A stretch of DNA of 64,000 nucleotides from Skeletonema tropicum (lineage: Eukaryota; Bacillariophyta; Thalassiosirophyceae; Thalassiosirales; Thalassiosiraceae): positions 1,302,001-1,366,000 of the forward strand of contig CM074130.1 of the NCBI GenBank assembly GCA_037178625.1. Reading direction: 5' to 3'. This document shows, one piece after another, positions 21,776 to 32,000 of the stretch. The notes under the pieces were generated by a model that worked only from the letters and a program-made list of their open reading frames with translations, was not told the origin of the DNA and ran no database searches. The position numbers were made by a program, and so were the translations under genes. The first letter of the stretch is position 1; each line of letters starts with the position of its first letter.

Positions 21776-23086
21776 ATGCGCTTTCTTCTTCTGTTCTTTT
21801 TTTTGATCTTCGCTTCTCATTTTTTTTTGATCGATGCAGCAATGACTACAGCGGCGGACGTCTGCATCATCGGCGCTGGCTTAAGTGGCGCCTGTATAGC
21901 ACGAACTTTAGCATCGCATAACATATCAGTCCTTGTTCTCGATGCCCGAAATCGTGTCGGCGGTAGACTTCTCACAGCAGCGGCATCAAGTAGTGGAGAC
22001 CTGGGCGGAGCATGGATATGGCCGCAAAGTGAACCCAATATGGTGAATCTGTTGAACGATTTGAAGATACAAACAGTTCCTATGCATATGGACGGGACAT
22101 CGATGGCTTATATACCAAATGATATTCGTCATATTATTCCAGATGGGCGTGCGGAAATGTATGCTGCATGTGGCGGTGGAGCAATCCGAGTTCGTGGTGG
22201 AGCATCAAGAATTGTCTCAGAGTTGCTTGAATCTCAGTCTGTTCATTTAGGAATGCGAGTTACTGAAATCGATTACAAAGATAAAAATGGAGTCAAGGTT
22301 AAGTGCTTAAAGACGACCAGCAGCAGCAACAACGACGACGAAGACGATGTATCTATAATCAAATGTCAAGCAGTAATACTCGCTGCTCCTCCAAAAGTGC
22401 TGGCGAATACAATCACTTTTCTTCCAACTTTACCCAAACAAAAAATTGAAAGTATGATTGCCACACCAACTTGGATGGAAGAGTACGGGAAAGTGGCAGT
22501 ATCATTCACAACGAACTGGTGGAGACAACAGCGGATGAGTGGTATCTCCATAGATCAGGTTGGTGCTGTTGCAACTTGGTGGGAGGCATGTTCTGGAAGT
22601 GACGGTGATGGCAATCTTCCTACCCTGGCAGGATTTGTTACTGGTCAGGGAGCGACCGTGTTGAGTAACATTGTATGTGATGATTCTTGCTCTTTGTTTG
22701 ATTACATCATTGATTCGCTGAAGCGAGTTTATGGCGTCGATGAGCATACAATGGGAATACAGGAGAATAATGCAGCCAATAATGCTGAAATTAAAGCAAA
22801 AGGTACAATCGGACAAGATGGATTGATAGTCACAAATGGAGTTATAACGGTATCCTACAAGAGCTGGAAGGAAGACGATATGACAAATTCAAAAGATGGG
22901 ACAATTGTGGACTTTACTTGTGATTACGGTGACAAAGATTTGCAAAGTATTGTAGAACCACTTTTTTTCGCTGGAACGGAAACAGCGCCTGGAGCACATG
23001 GACATATGGAAGGAGCTGTAGTTGCTGCCGAGCGTACAGCGGCCGAAGTTATAGAGTATTTGGGCAATTGTAAAAAGCTGTCATAA
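21776..23086 (+). CDS. Secreted or lumenal FAD-dependent amine oxidase (monoamine oxidase-like)
   Basis: 436 residues from the ATG at 21776, preferred because it opens a strong signal peptide (MRFLLLFFFLIFASHFFLID); a second ATG at 21842 would give a soluble form. The dinucleotide-binding fold follows at once: CIIGAGLSGACIARTL, an acidic end to beta-2 (LVLDARNRVGGR), and the GGAWIWP loop typical of amine oxidases. The C-terminal FAD-binding motif is FAGTETAPGAHGHMEGAVV. Family members oxidise primary or polyamines to aldehydes with release of hydrogen peroxide. The substrate is unknown. A transposon arm ends nine bases before the start codon, so the leader and perhaps the promoter derive from that element. 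Confidence 0.88.
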   Translation: MRFLLLFFFLIFASHFFLIDAAMTTAADVCIIGAGLSGACIARTLASHNISVLVLDARNRVGGRLLTAAASSSGDLGGAWIWPQSEPNMVNLLNDLKIQTVPMHMDGTSMAYIPNDIRHIIPDGRAEMYAACGGGAIRVRGGASRIVSELLESQSVHLGMRVTEIDYKDKNGVKVKCLKTTSSSNNDDEDDVSIIKCQAVILAAPPKVLANTITFLPTLPKQKIESMIATPTWMEEYGKVAVSFTTNWWRQQRMSGISIDQVGAVATWWEACSGSDGDGNLPTLAGFVTGQGATVLSNIVCDDSCSLFDYIIDSLKRVYGVDEHTMGIQENNAANNAEIKAKGTIGQDGLIVTNGVITVSYKSWKEDDMTNSKDGTIVDFTCDYGDKDLQSIVEPLFFAGTETAPGAHGHMEGAVVAAERTAAEVIEYLGNCKKLS

Positions 23087-23358
23087 GCAACGCTACCTCT
23101 CTGTGGTAGGCCCATCTCTAGATACCTTGATTTGTTGGTACACGAAGCCATAACATTTCACGAGGTTACTTACTTATGAAATTATTGCACTGTCTTTTAC
23201 TTTTAGGTACCCTAATCCTATTTATATTTACCCTTATTCTCGAATCCCGAAGCGTTTCCATCAAAATGTTTAGCAGAATTAGATATAACTTTTCGCTAAA
23301 ATTTCTTTTCCGCATGAATTTCGGATATTTTAATTTGCACCACGGTCCAATAAGTAAG

Positions 23359-23530
23359 CGATTCGTTTCTCACACTACGTTAATGATTACGTAATATACA
23401 GACTAATCAGTACTACTGCGATAACATCAACTAATAATATAATTACATGGTAAGGATACATAACAAGGATAAAGATGGTGAGAAGTGAGTGATCGTCTAA
23501 GGTAATGAGACGTTCCGTGCTACACGAAAC
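23359..23530 (-). repeat. 3' LTR of the retroelement
   Basis: 172 bp, identical to the copy at 29685-29856. On the plus strand it begins CGATTCGTTTCTCAC and ends CTACACGAAAC, so the ends carry GTTTC/GAAAC inverted bases rather than the usual TG...CA. Confidence 0.92.
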
Positions 23531-23545
23531 GCTCCCCGTGAATTG
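23531..23545 (-). other. Probable polypurine tract
   Basis: On the minus strand CACGGGGAGC directly precedes the left LTR, the place where plus-strand DNA synthesis of an LTR element is primed. It is short but correctly positioned for a minus-strand element. Confidence 0.5.
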
Positions 23546-23559
23546 TAAGCTTACGCTTG

Positions 23560-24183
23560 CGATTCATAAAGCTAAGTCTCATTTCATTGGAAATCTTCTC
23601 ATCCATTATCGTGCACTGATTTGGGTAATATATGAAGTCGTTGAAGAAAGTTGGATCCTCTTGTATGAAGGTAATTTCTTCTTGAGTGTGTCCGAGTAGT
23701 TGACTCGTTGACTCCGTCCAGGAGGTATTATCGACATTGTAAAATTCTCGTTGCGGTATACTCCCCCTTGATGATAATGTGTCGGCTCCAAGATTTGTAG
23801 ATTCAACCGTACTCTGCTTCTTGTGAATTGAACGATAAGATTCTGATCCTCGCCTTCTCTCCCAACAGAACAGGTATTTCCGCTGGGTCTTCCTCAATCG
23901 TCTCCCGTAAAAATCCTTCCAATCTGTGCTATGTTTTGGGGCTTCTTCGACATGCATTATAGACGTAGCAAGTCTCCTGTCTGGATACCTGTCCAGGTAA
24001 CGTATAATTCCGTAAATAGCTTTCGAGGTGTCCAAGACGAAGTGCGGTCATGTATTGTGTCATGATGACGACATCAATCTGAATATAAATGCGTCCAAAT
24101 CCAATCGATCGAAGCATTCCCATGATCTGTTGATATCTAGTTGGACACTGTTTTAACTTCTCCCCGTTGGCCGCTGGGTGCAT
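23560..24183 (-). pseudogene. Decayed Copia-type reverse transcriptase / RNase H remnant
   Basis: Minus-strand frames 24183-23929 and 24035-23520 overlap out of phase. The first reads YQQIMGMLRSIGFGRIYI, then ALRLGHLES, which matches the end of Copia reverse transcriptase (the Y-x-x-LIG-LRW...GRxDI...GHL region). The second continues IIRYLDRYPDRRL and DWKDFYG, and then KKQSTVESTNLGAD, matching the RNase H start (SKRQNTVExSTFGSE). At least one frameshift breaks it and the YVDD catalytic block was not found upstream. The order and position next to the 3' LTR fit a Copia element. Confidence 0.75.
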
Positions 24184-26169
24184 TCAGCCCAATATGATGA
24201 CCGGTATTAATGTATGCTTGGATTCCCTCGGCACCAAATCTGGCAACATGTTTTGATCATGCTTGCGGTCAAAATGATCCCTATATACCGGCTGGATCAA
24301 TCTTCACCAGCATCTACGGTCTCCCCGTAAACGTAAATACCTTTCAATGTACGTCCTTTCAATGTAACCCCTCAGATGCATCGCGGTCCTGTATGCCCGA
24401 GTGTCACGAGATGCTTTGATCAAAATTGATCGTCGTACAGAAATGAGTTGCTGGTATCTTTACCTCTTTCACCGCTTTAGTCCGGTGACTAGTTCTAGCG
24501 TTCTGGATACTTAATTGATTGAGTTCTCTCTCCTCCTTCTCATTCATCGTGTTGTCTCAGAGGCTCTTGCCATGTCCTTCTTCCTGCCCGAGGTCGTTTA
24601 TTATTCTCTCAGAGCTTAATCATCACCTCGTTCGGGTTCTTGGTTCTTGGTAGGATGTCGTTTACGTTGACCGATATTATCTCATAATGGATGATGGATT
24701 GTGTCCCTAATCGCGTGTCTTGAGAGTGACTCTTCATCCTGTATACACCTTTGGCAAGCATAGTTCTGTACGTTGTAAATCATGTTACGCATAGTGGCAA
24801 ATCTTCACTTCATTCCCTTTATCTTCGCTATCTCAAGTGATTCTAACTTCGAGCCACGTTCTCACTTAAATTCAAGCGTGCGTTGCCCATACAAAAATTC
24901 GTGGCCGGTACGTCTAATGGCAGTTTTGTACATGAGGTAAGCATTGTCCCGTGGGTGACAGATCTGGATCTGTACCTGTGCTGTTTTACCCAAACTTTGA
25001 TGCGTTTGGCTGTTCAAGGAGTCGTTTCCTCGCAACCTCTTCTATGTTCCGATATGTGTCGCCTGTATTGCTTGTGTAACATGTGGGATGTCGTGTTTCC
25101 AGAGTCAGCATGTGACTTCCTTGGTATGTTGGTGTTGGCTCTCCTGCTATTGCCTCATCACCTCTCGCATATCTCTACATCTTTAAGTCGGCCTCTTGTT
25201 TTCGTGGTTATATCGCCTCGTTCAAGTCGTTTAAATTTGTGCATCAAATTGTCCAGTGCGTCTCTAGTTCAACTCGCATTAGCCTGGCCTATATCTCGTG
25301 TTTCAGCATCACGAGCGAGAGGTATATCACTCATATTCTCCTCGTATGCCGAGTCTTTTGTTGGTCGAGTTGGTGATTGGTCGCATCAGTCTCTTGAAGT
25401 CTGTGGTGGCTTTACTTCATCTACCACAATTGACATCTAACCGTCCGAGATAACCTATCGATGGCACCCCGTACTCTGTCAGACCTTCTCCCTTCTCTTG
25501 CCGTTTGAGATTGGTCTCACCTGATATATTCCAAATCATTTGCAGCTCCATTATCGTTTGATAATATGAATTTGTGATCCCTAGTCTGAGTGTCCTACTA
25601 CAAGTAGGTCGATGCGAGCCTAGTTGTTGTTGTCGTCTCATACTAAGAAGGCTTGTTGTCGATGCATCTAGAATCGTCTCCAAATGTATTAGGGCGCTCC
25701 CGCAGTGCTTGTCATGCAATTGCTCTCAAGTATTGTCAGCAGTCACCTCAACTGCGGGTCCTACGCGTGGTCTTAACGTCCTAGTTTCATGGAACTCACT
25801 GACAATAACCACTAAGCTATCGAGTCGGCTTGTCGGAAATGTTTTGCTCTGCTCTGCTAACGCAATTATGCCCATGTAAGTTATCACGGTGTTCACACCA
25901 TAGTTATCATGATACAAGTTCAACTTGATGCTATATAGCCGCTCTGTGGGTCATCCAATCTTTCTCATGTTGCTTCCATTCGACCCGACCAAGGCCCAAG
26001 GCGTTCTTCAATATCATTTCTTCATTTGCGCTCTTCCGCCGATATCTTGGTCTGTACTACCTCGTTGATTTCCTCTGCCACTGTGTCGGGTGATAAGACG
26101 TGCATCACGTTCTTCCTAGCTTGACATCTGGCGTTTAATCCACATTCATCAATCTGCCTCGTCTATGCC

Positions 26170-26290
26170 ATCTCTTTTATCTGACTCTTCTTCTCTGTCT
26201 CTTTTATCTGCCTCTTCTTCTCTGTCTCGTTTATCTGCCTCTTCTTCTCTGTCTCGTTTATCTGCCTCTTCTGTGCCATCTTGGGAATGT
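26170..26290. repeat. Degenerate pyrimidine-rich tandem repeat
   Basis: Repeats of a TTTATCTGCCTCTTCTTCTC-like unit, about 30 bp, in roughly four imperfect copies inside the retroelement. Confidence 0.7.
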
Positions 26291-26558
26291 CAAGTATAAA
26301 TATTCTCCCCTGCTTGACATTCAATTATTGGTCTACACGAGGTATTGCTGCCCCTTCTTGATCCTATCGAGTGTCTCCCGGTCTTGGATGTCGACCCGTC
26401 TCCAGTTCAGTGCGCATTGTTTTCACCATGTTGTTCAATCGTCCTTCACTCTGGACTCCTCATTGGTAAGATGCTATGGAGTATTTCGTTATGCCTTGGT
26501 AGTCATGGCTCGTACATTTGTTCGTCCCTTATTCTCGTACATTTGTTTGTCCCTTGTC

Positions 26559-26690
26559 CGCAGGGCGTTTCTCCACCAATCTATTCTCTTCAGCTTTGTT
26601 TCTCCTTTGCCGCAGGGCGTTTCTCCACCAATCTATTCTCTTCAGCTTTGTTTCTCCTTTGCCGCAGGGCGTTTCTCCATCAATTCGGAT
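26559..26690. repeat. 52-bp tandem repeat, about 2.5 copies
   Basis: CGCAGGGCGTTTCTCCA recurs at 26559, 26611 and 26663 with near-identical sequence between (spacing 52 bp). It lies inside the retroelement interior. Confidence 0.9.
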
Positions 26691-28669
26691 TAGATTATCA
26701 TCCGCTCATCATGATGGATAGTAACGTCCTTGTCTGCGGTCCGTTCTTCAAACTACCTCCTCGGCTCATCATGATGGATAATAACGTCCGCGGTCGTGTT
26801 GTTCTGGCTATATCCAATTTCTTGTCTTTTACACCTTGTCATAGACTACAGCTTGTATTCGCGCCCGCTGTTATCAAAGCGATACAGCTCGTACTATATA
26901 TTGGCTACGCTTATACTGAGGGATCTTTTGCCAAGATGAGGTCTTCCTATTTCTTGACATCTCAACCACATCAAGCCTGCGATTCAAAATAAGAATGTTT
27001 GTCGATTGTTAATATTTGTGTTCGCTTCCGATTCACTTTGAATGCCCGTGCACCATTACACGCATCTAATATTTGCTCCGTCATAGAGTTCCGGAGTAAC
27101 CAACTCTGTTGCTACGATCTTCTGTACGCCGATCCCAAGGTATATTGTATGTACAACATCATGGAATTTGTGTTTGTCCCTGTCTCATCACATGGCATGA
27201 AGCTACTCCCTATCAAGTACTTGTTGACAAGCCGTTTCTTGTCATGATCGAGTTGCCACCTATTCCTTATTTTTACAGCAAGTGCTGTCCATTTCTCTCT
27301 TTCTCTCCCTCTCCCTTCCTGGAGGAAGAGTTGTTAGATGAAACACTCTGTGCCATTCTCTCCCCATCTTTCTCGCAACATCATGGAGCTCTGTCTGCGG
27401 GTGTGCTGTACTCAATTTAGGGGATGCCATTCACTGATCTGGTTTGACCGGAGATAAAGGGATGCTCACACGAATTGTGCCAAAGTACTTGCACATACAT
27501 ATCATCAGAGTAACTATCACGCCGGTCGGCTCAAAATGCCATAACCTTAAATGTCATAGCTTTGCTGTAACTGTAAGCGTTCAAGCATTCATCTTGTGTT
27601 TCAGTTTCACATTGCTTATATTCATGTCTTGAGATCAACCTCTTCCCGGCTTCCATTTGTAATCGACTTCTCATGCAGAGCAGTCCCGAATACTATTCTC
27701 ACATTTATGCCCTCAAAAGGATTTTTATTCATACTTGTCGTGGTTAACGTTTGATCTCATTCTCAAGCAGGGATGCTTGTATTTCTGATAGTATCTTGTC
27801 TCCGATTCCATGTCAGATCTCTCCATGAGGTTTTGGATAGTGTACTTGGCATCCGTGACGTGCAACCTATTATATTACCAGCCCGCGTTCATTACCGTGA
27901 GCACTCTCGTTCTGGCCCGATAAGTCAGATCTCTATGATCTCTCAGAGTTTATGTGCATCTGTTGGTTAACCGCTGTTCTTGCTATTCATCTGTCTCTTA
28001 GTCCTGCTCAGTTTTCTTCGGTATTCTACTCCTCGTATACGGCAGTTGTCCTCTATCGGACTGTCTTCCTGTATATCAAAGGCTTCACGTTGATTATCGT
28101 GTTCGACATCTCTCCTCTAGAGTATCTCCCCTCAGCTTTCGTCCGAGGTGCGGCCACTCTAATCTAACTAATATGACATAGTTAACAGTGACCCTATCTT
28201 CTGGGTGCACATTAGTTTTCATCTACTACTCTGGCCTTTTCAGCTCTCTTGTCGTCTCTCGTACAAAATATTTCTATCTCTCTTCATGACCAATCACAAT
28301 CCCTATTCTTTTTCATTCCCGACCGATCATGTTCCCTATTCTTTTCCGCTTACCAACATTACAGGCACTCCGGCCGTCTCACTTTACGCCAGGCACTCCG
28401 GCCATCTTTTCTCCGTCAGGCACTTCGACCATGACTATTACTATTTATGCTCTCGTTCAGGTGTTTGCCTCACTTACTCGATCTATTTCATTCTTTCCTA
28501 TTCTAGGCTCCGCTGGCCCCACCTCCTGGTGGTATTTCTCTTTCTTCTCCAACGACGCGGTGGCGCTTTGCCATTTACGTTTACTTTTCCTCTATCTCTC
28601 CAAGAATGCGGCGGCATTTTGCCATTGACTGTTACATCGTTAATATTCTCTGTTATCCCTATTCCATTC

Positions 28670-28825
28670 GTGATCCTGCTGGTTCCTTGCAGCGATATTC
28701 TTTAATATTCCCTATCTGCTGGCTCCTTGCAGCAATTTCTCGTGTTACCACTGGCTCCTTGCAGCAATTTCCGTCGCCCTTGGCTCCTTGCAGGGTCTAT
28801 ACTGGCTCCTTGCAGTATTTCTGTT
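28670..28825. repeat. Degenerate CTGGCTCCTTGCAG repeats
   Basis: Five copies of a CTGGCTCCTTGCAG box with diverged spacers of variable length (about 25-40 bp apart), inside the retroelement and next to the 35-bp array. Confidence 0.75.
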
Positions 28826-28910
28826 CTTCCGATCACCCCTCCTGGGTGATTATCCGTATGTTTCCGTTTCCACACCCCGCCTGGGTGATATATGGGTTTC
28901 CTTGTTTCCA

Positions 28911-29260
28911 CACCGCAGGATCTGCTCCTGGGTGATATTTTGCCGCACCGCAGGATCCGCTCCTGGGTGATATTTTGCCGCACCGCAGGATCAGCTCCTG
29001 GGTGATATTTTGCCGCACCGCAGGATCAGCTCCTGGGTGATATTTTGCCGCACCGCAGGATCCGCTCCTGGGTGATATTTTGCCGCACCGCAGGATCAGC
29101 TCCTGGGTGATATTTTGCCGCACCGCAGGATCAGCTCCTGGGTGATATTTTGCCGCACCGCAGGATCAGCTCCTGGGTGATATTTTGCCGCACCGCAGGA
29201 TCAGCTCCTGGGTGATATTTTGCCGCACCGCAGGATCCGCTCCTGGGTGATATCTGTTTC
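28911..29260. repeat. 35-bp minisatellite, ten copies
   Basis: Ten units start at 28911 and every 35 bases to 29226. Each begins CACCGCAGGATC and ends GGTGATATTTTGCCG; a variable dinucleotide gives GGATCCGCTCC or GGATCAGCTCC versions. There is no unique spacer, so it is not a CRISPR-like array. 35 is not divisible by three, so it does not encode a protein repeat. Confidence 0.95.
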
Positions 29261-29659
29261 CAGCTCCACGTCTAGTGGTGCCTATCCGTCAATAGTTAGT
29301 TTGGGCCAATTCCTTTTATGCAGACGGGGGCATTCCTCCCCAGCAGGGCCGATTTATTTATCGCCAGCATTCCTCGGCGATGGTTGTTGATATCCCAGGT
29401 GTCCTTACTGGAGGGCCAATTATTATGCCGGCGTCCTCGGCAATTCATTATATCGATATCGAATCTCTTTCCTCCTTTCCTCCCGCATTCCTCGGCAAAT
29501 TCTTATCGCTCCTCCCAGTCAAATATAACCTCAGTGAACTGGTTCCATTTCCTCATACTTATTATGTCCGCGTTCCTCCCCGTCGGAGAATAGAATAAAT
29601 ATTGTCATCATTTTCTCCCCGTATTCTATTCTTTTCGAACGCTGCCATCGTAGATACAG

Positions 29660-29684
29660 CCGTGAGAATGGCTGTCTGATAAAC
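29660..29684 (-). other. Possible primer-binding site
   Basis: Immediately inside the right LTR the minus strand reads GTTTATCAGACAGCC, which shares TATCAGA and the following CC-rich bases with the initiator-methionine tRNA site used by many Copia elements (TGGTATCAGAGC). The match is partial. Confidence 0.4.
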
Positions 29685-29856
29685 CGATTCGTTTCTCACA
29701 CTACGTTAATGATTACGTAATATACAGACTAATCAGTACTACTGCGATAACATCAACTAATAATATAATTACATGGTAAGGATACATAACAAGGATAAAG
29801 ATGGTGAGAAGTGAGTGATCGTCTAAGGTAATGAGACGTTCCGTGCTACACGAAAC
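29685..29856 (-). repeat. 5' LTR of the retroelement
   Basis: 172 bp, identical to 23359-23530. Its outer end is 167 bp from the start codon of the SGNH gene, so it may contribute to that gene's promoter. Confidence 0.92.
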
Positions 29857-30023
29857 GTAAGAGTATATACCTACATAAGAAGTAGCTCCAACCCCGCTCC
29901 AGCTCCAACAACAACCTCCAAATCTCAAATCTCCGTCCAATCGAGCTCAATCAACTATCAACCCAACCTCAACTCATCAATAATACAAATCACTACTTAT
30001 TGCATCTGAGATATCCGGCGATC

Positions 30024-32000
30024 ATGCCATCGTCCAGTCGAGGTCTCGCTTTTTCCAGATCTAAGCTTGGCTTAGTTTCAGCAGCTGCAGTAGTCTTCAC
30101 ATTACTCACCTTTTACGTCGGTGTCCATGAATTAACGTACTTGAATCAACTCATTGTTGATCTTCGCGAGACAGACCATAGCTACTCATTAAGCCATCCT
30201 CTCCATCTTGGTCTTGTTGGTGATACACGCCACCATTATGATGATGAAGAATTAAAAGCTTGCCATGATATCCAATCTTTATTAGATGTTTCGCAGTGGC
30301 CTGACACAATTTTCTTTGAGGATCACCCCGACTTCTCCAAACCCGACAACCATGATCCTAATCGAGAGGAGAATGTAGCGGCAAGGGCTACAGTTGCAGA
30401 GTTTAACAGGATTAGGAATTCGGTATTGACAACGGACTTGCTTGACGAAGGTATCAACGACGGTAGCTTGTATGCGGCACAGTCATTTGCTCGACGTTTT
30501 CTTGAAAGAGGGAAGAATGCTCGTCCATTATCAGTTGCAGTGACTGGGAACTCGTTTACGATTGGATCTAATTGTGGCGAAAACGCGGTACAACCTAGTG
30601 AAGGACCTGTTGGGTGCGCTTGGCCGCAAAGGCTCGCACAAAGATGGAAGGAGCTCGTTACAAGATCTTTTGGCAATACTACCAATTCCGAAATTGAATG
30701 GCGCATGCTTCAAGCAAACGCACAGGCCTCAAACAATGTAATGCATCGGCTCCCGTCTCTCATCGACGAATATCACTCGAACAACAAGACGCTGGATGTT
30801 TTAATATTGAATAATGGCATCACTGATGACAGAGTGCGAGGCGCATGGTTTGAAGCACTGGTTCGACATGTACTTGATCATTTTCCCCAGATAGTAATTA
30901 TATCGCTTGTGGACGGCATACCCCACTTTGTGGATGACACCACTCAGGGATTTCTCGGCAATTACATACTTACACAAGATCATTACAACCTAACCAGAAT
31001 TGACTTTGCCAAAATGTGTCGGTTGCTGAGAGATTCAGGCAAGGAGAGTTACAATACTTTACGTCAGCAATACCCAAAATCAAGCTTACTGTGGCCGCAG
31101 GTGGATAAATTGATGTATGCGAACGGAACAACACTAACAGAGGAAATTTCCTCTCCGACGCATAATGATTTGCAACTTTACTGGGCAAATTACACTCCAC
31201 GAGTTGAGAAGACGAAACATGCCTATTACCCGCTCAACCACCCTCCTTGGACGACACATCAATATGTTGCTGACGCTGTCCTTTACGCATTATTAAGTGT
31301 ACTAAAGACTGGGATGGGGTGTGTTGGCTCTACAATTCAGAAAGAAATAGCGGCAAAATCTCCTCTCCCAGAGACAACTGTGGAAGACAAGGCAGAAGTA
31401 GAAAGATGTTTCGTCTGTCAAAAACCAATAGATCAACTTGATGCTAGGAGCCATAACTTAGTTGTCAATGGAACTGGAACGAGCAACAATGACACGACCA
31501 TTCGCGAATCTCCTGTTGTTGTCACCTGCGGCGATTGGAAGTGGATCACTGATGAACGAAAACGATCAGGATGGCAAAGTGACGAAGCTGGAAGTCTGAT
31601 TAGGTTCAGATTGAAGGTCAGTGAAATTCCTACGATGTCACTGACTTATATGGCTAGTCACGCTACATTTGGGAATTTTCTTGTAACCTTCCAAACAATA
31701 CCAAAAGCAAAAACTACCCCTTTGATGGGTTGTAGTGATGTTGCCAAGTTCAAGAACGAAACTCTTTTACCTTCCATGGAACTTGAGGGAAGAAGACAAC
31801 AATTCTCGCTTTGGGATACCTTCATCTTCTCAGGCCAGCTCGACTCAAATGATTTTGCTGCCAATGATGTATTGAAGAAGACTGTACTGGATAAAATGGG
31901 AGAGTCAGAAGACGTTGAATATGTTGATATGTACGTCTTGAACGACAATTACTTCGGGGATGAAAAGAGGGTCAAGATACAGACCGTCACGTCTTGCTAA
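30024..32000 (+). CDS. Membrane-anchored SGNH/GDSL-like hydrolase
   Basis: 658 residues from the ATG at 30024. A single hydrophobic helix near the N terminus (LGLVSAAAVVFTLLTFYVGV) without a clear cleavage site suggests a type II membrane anchor, with the bulk in the secretory lumen; many N-x-S/T sites support this. Near residue 171 the block SVAVTGNSFTIGSNCG resembles SGNH block I with a candidate nucleophile Ser. LDVLILNNGITDD resembles the Asn block, and NHPPWTTHQYVADAV near 404 would supply the His. A Cys-rich region (CFVCQKPIDQLDAR) and a beta-rich C-terminal domain (TCGDWKWITDERKRSGWQ) follow. The family includes acyl and carbohydrate esterases; the substrate is unknown. A copy of the last about 200 bp exists at 35.1-35.3 kb. 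Confidence 0.65.
   Translation: MPSSSRGLAFSRSKLGLVSAAAVVFTLLTFYVGVHELTYLNQLIVDLRETDHSYSLSHPLHLGLVGDTRHHYDDEELKACHDIQSLLDVSQWPDTIFFEDHPDFSKPDNHDPNREENVAARATVAEFNRIRNSVLTTDLLDEGINDGSLYAAQSFARRFLERGKNARPLSVAVTGNSFTIGSNCGENAVQPSEGPVGCAWPQRLAQRWKELVTRSFGNTTNSEIEWRMLQANAQASNNVMHRLPSLIDEYHSNNKTLDVLILNNGITDDRVRGAWFEALVRHVLDHFPQIVIISLVDGIPHFVDDTTQGFLGNYILTQDHYNLTRIDFAKMCRLLRDSGKESYNTLRQQYPKSSLLWPQVDKLMYANGTTLTEEISSPTHNDLQLYWANYTPRVEKTKHAYYPLNHPPWTTHQYVADAVLYALLSVLKTGMGCVGSTIQKEIAAKSPLPETTVEDKAEVERCFVCQKPIDQLDARSHNLVVNGTGTSNNDTTIRESPVVVTCGDWKWITDERKRSGWQSDEAGSLIRFRLKVSEIPTMSLTYMASHATFGNFLVTFQTIPKAKTTPLMGCSDVAKFKNETLLPSMELEGRRQQFSLWDTFIFSGQLDSNDFAANDVLKKTVLDKMGESEDVEYVDMYVLNDNYFGDEKRVKIQTVTSC

Larger units (their letters stand above)
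23354..29861 (-). mobile_element. Non-autonomous Copia-like LTR retroelement with identical LTRs
   Basis: Two 172-bp direct repeats (23359-23530 and 29685-29856) are identical base for base as read, and GTAAG flanks both outer ends (23354-23358, 29857-29861) as a 5-bp target duplication. The element is 6498 bp. It runs on the minus strand: a purine tract (GGGGAG) abuts the left LTR on its inner side, and a TTATCAGAC stretch like an initiator-Met primer site abuts the right LTR. Next to the left LTR, minus-strand frames hold decayed Copia reverse transcriptase/RNase H sequence. The remaining 5.4 kb carries no intact gag or pol, only low-complexity and tandem repeats. It must have been mobilised in trans. 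Confidence 0.9.

Noticed and set aside
24883..25440. 185-residue plus-strand frame inside the LTR element
   Set aside because: The element reads on the minus strand, and the frame shows low-complexity Leu/Ser composition without domain motifs.
28833..29123. Repetitive frame (NITQELILRCGKISPRSG)
   Set aside because: Produced by the 35-bp minisatellite read through three frames in turn; no start context or homology.
28911..29260. Possible CRISPR-like array
   Set aside because: Units are contiguous with no unique spacers, and the context is a eukaryotic retroelement.
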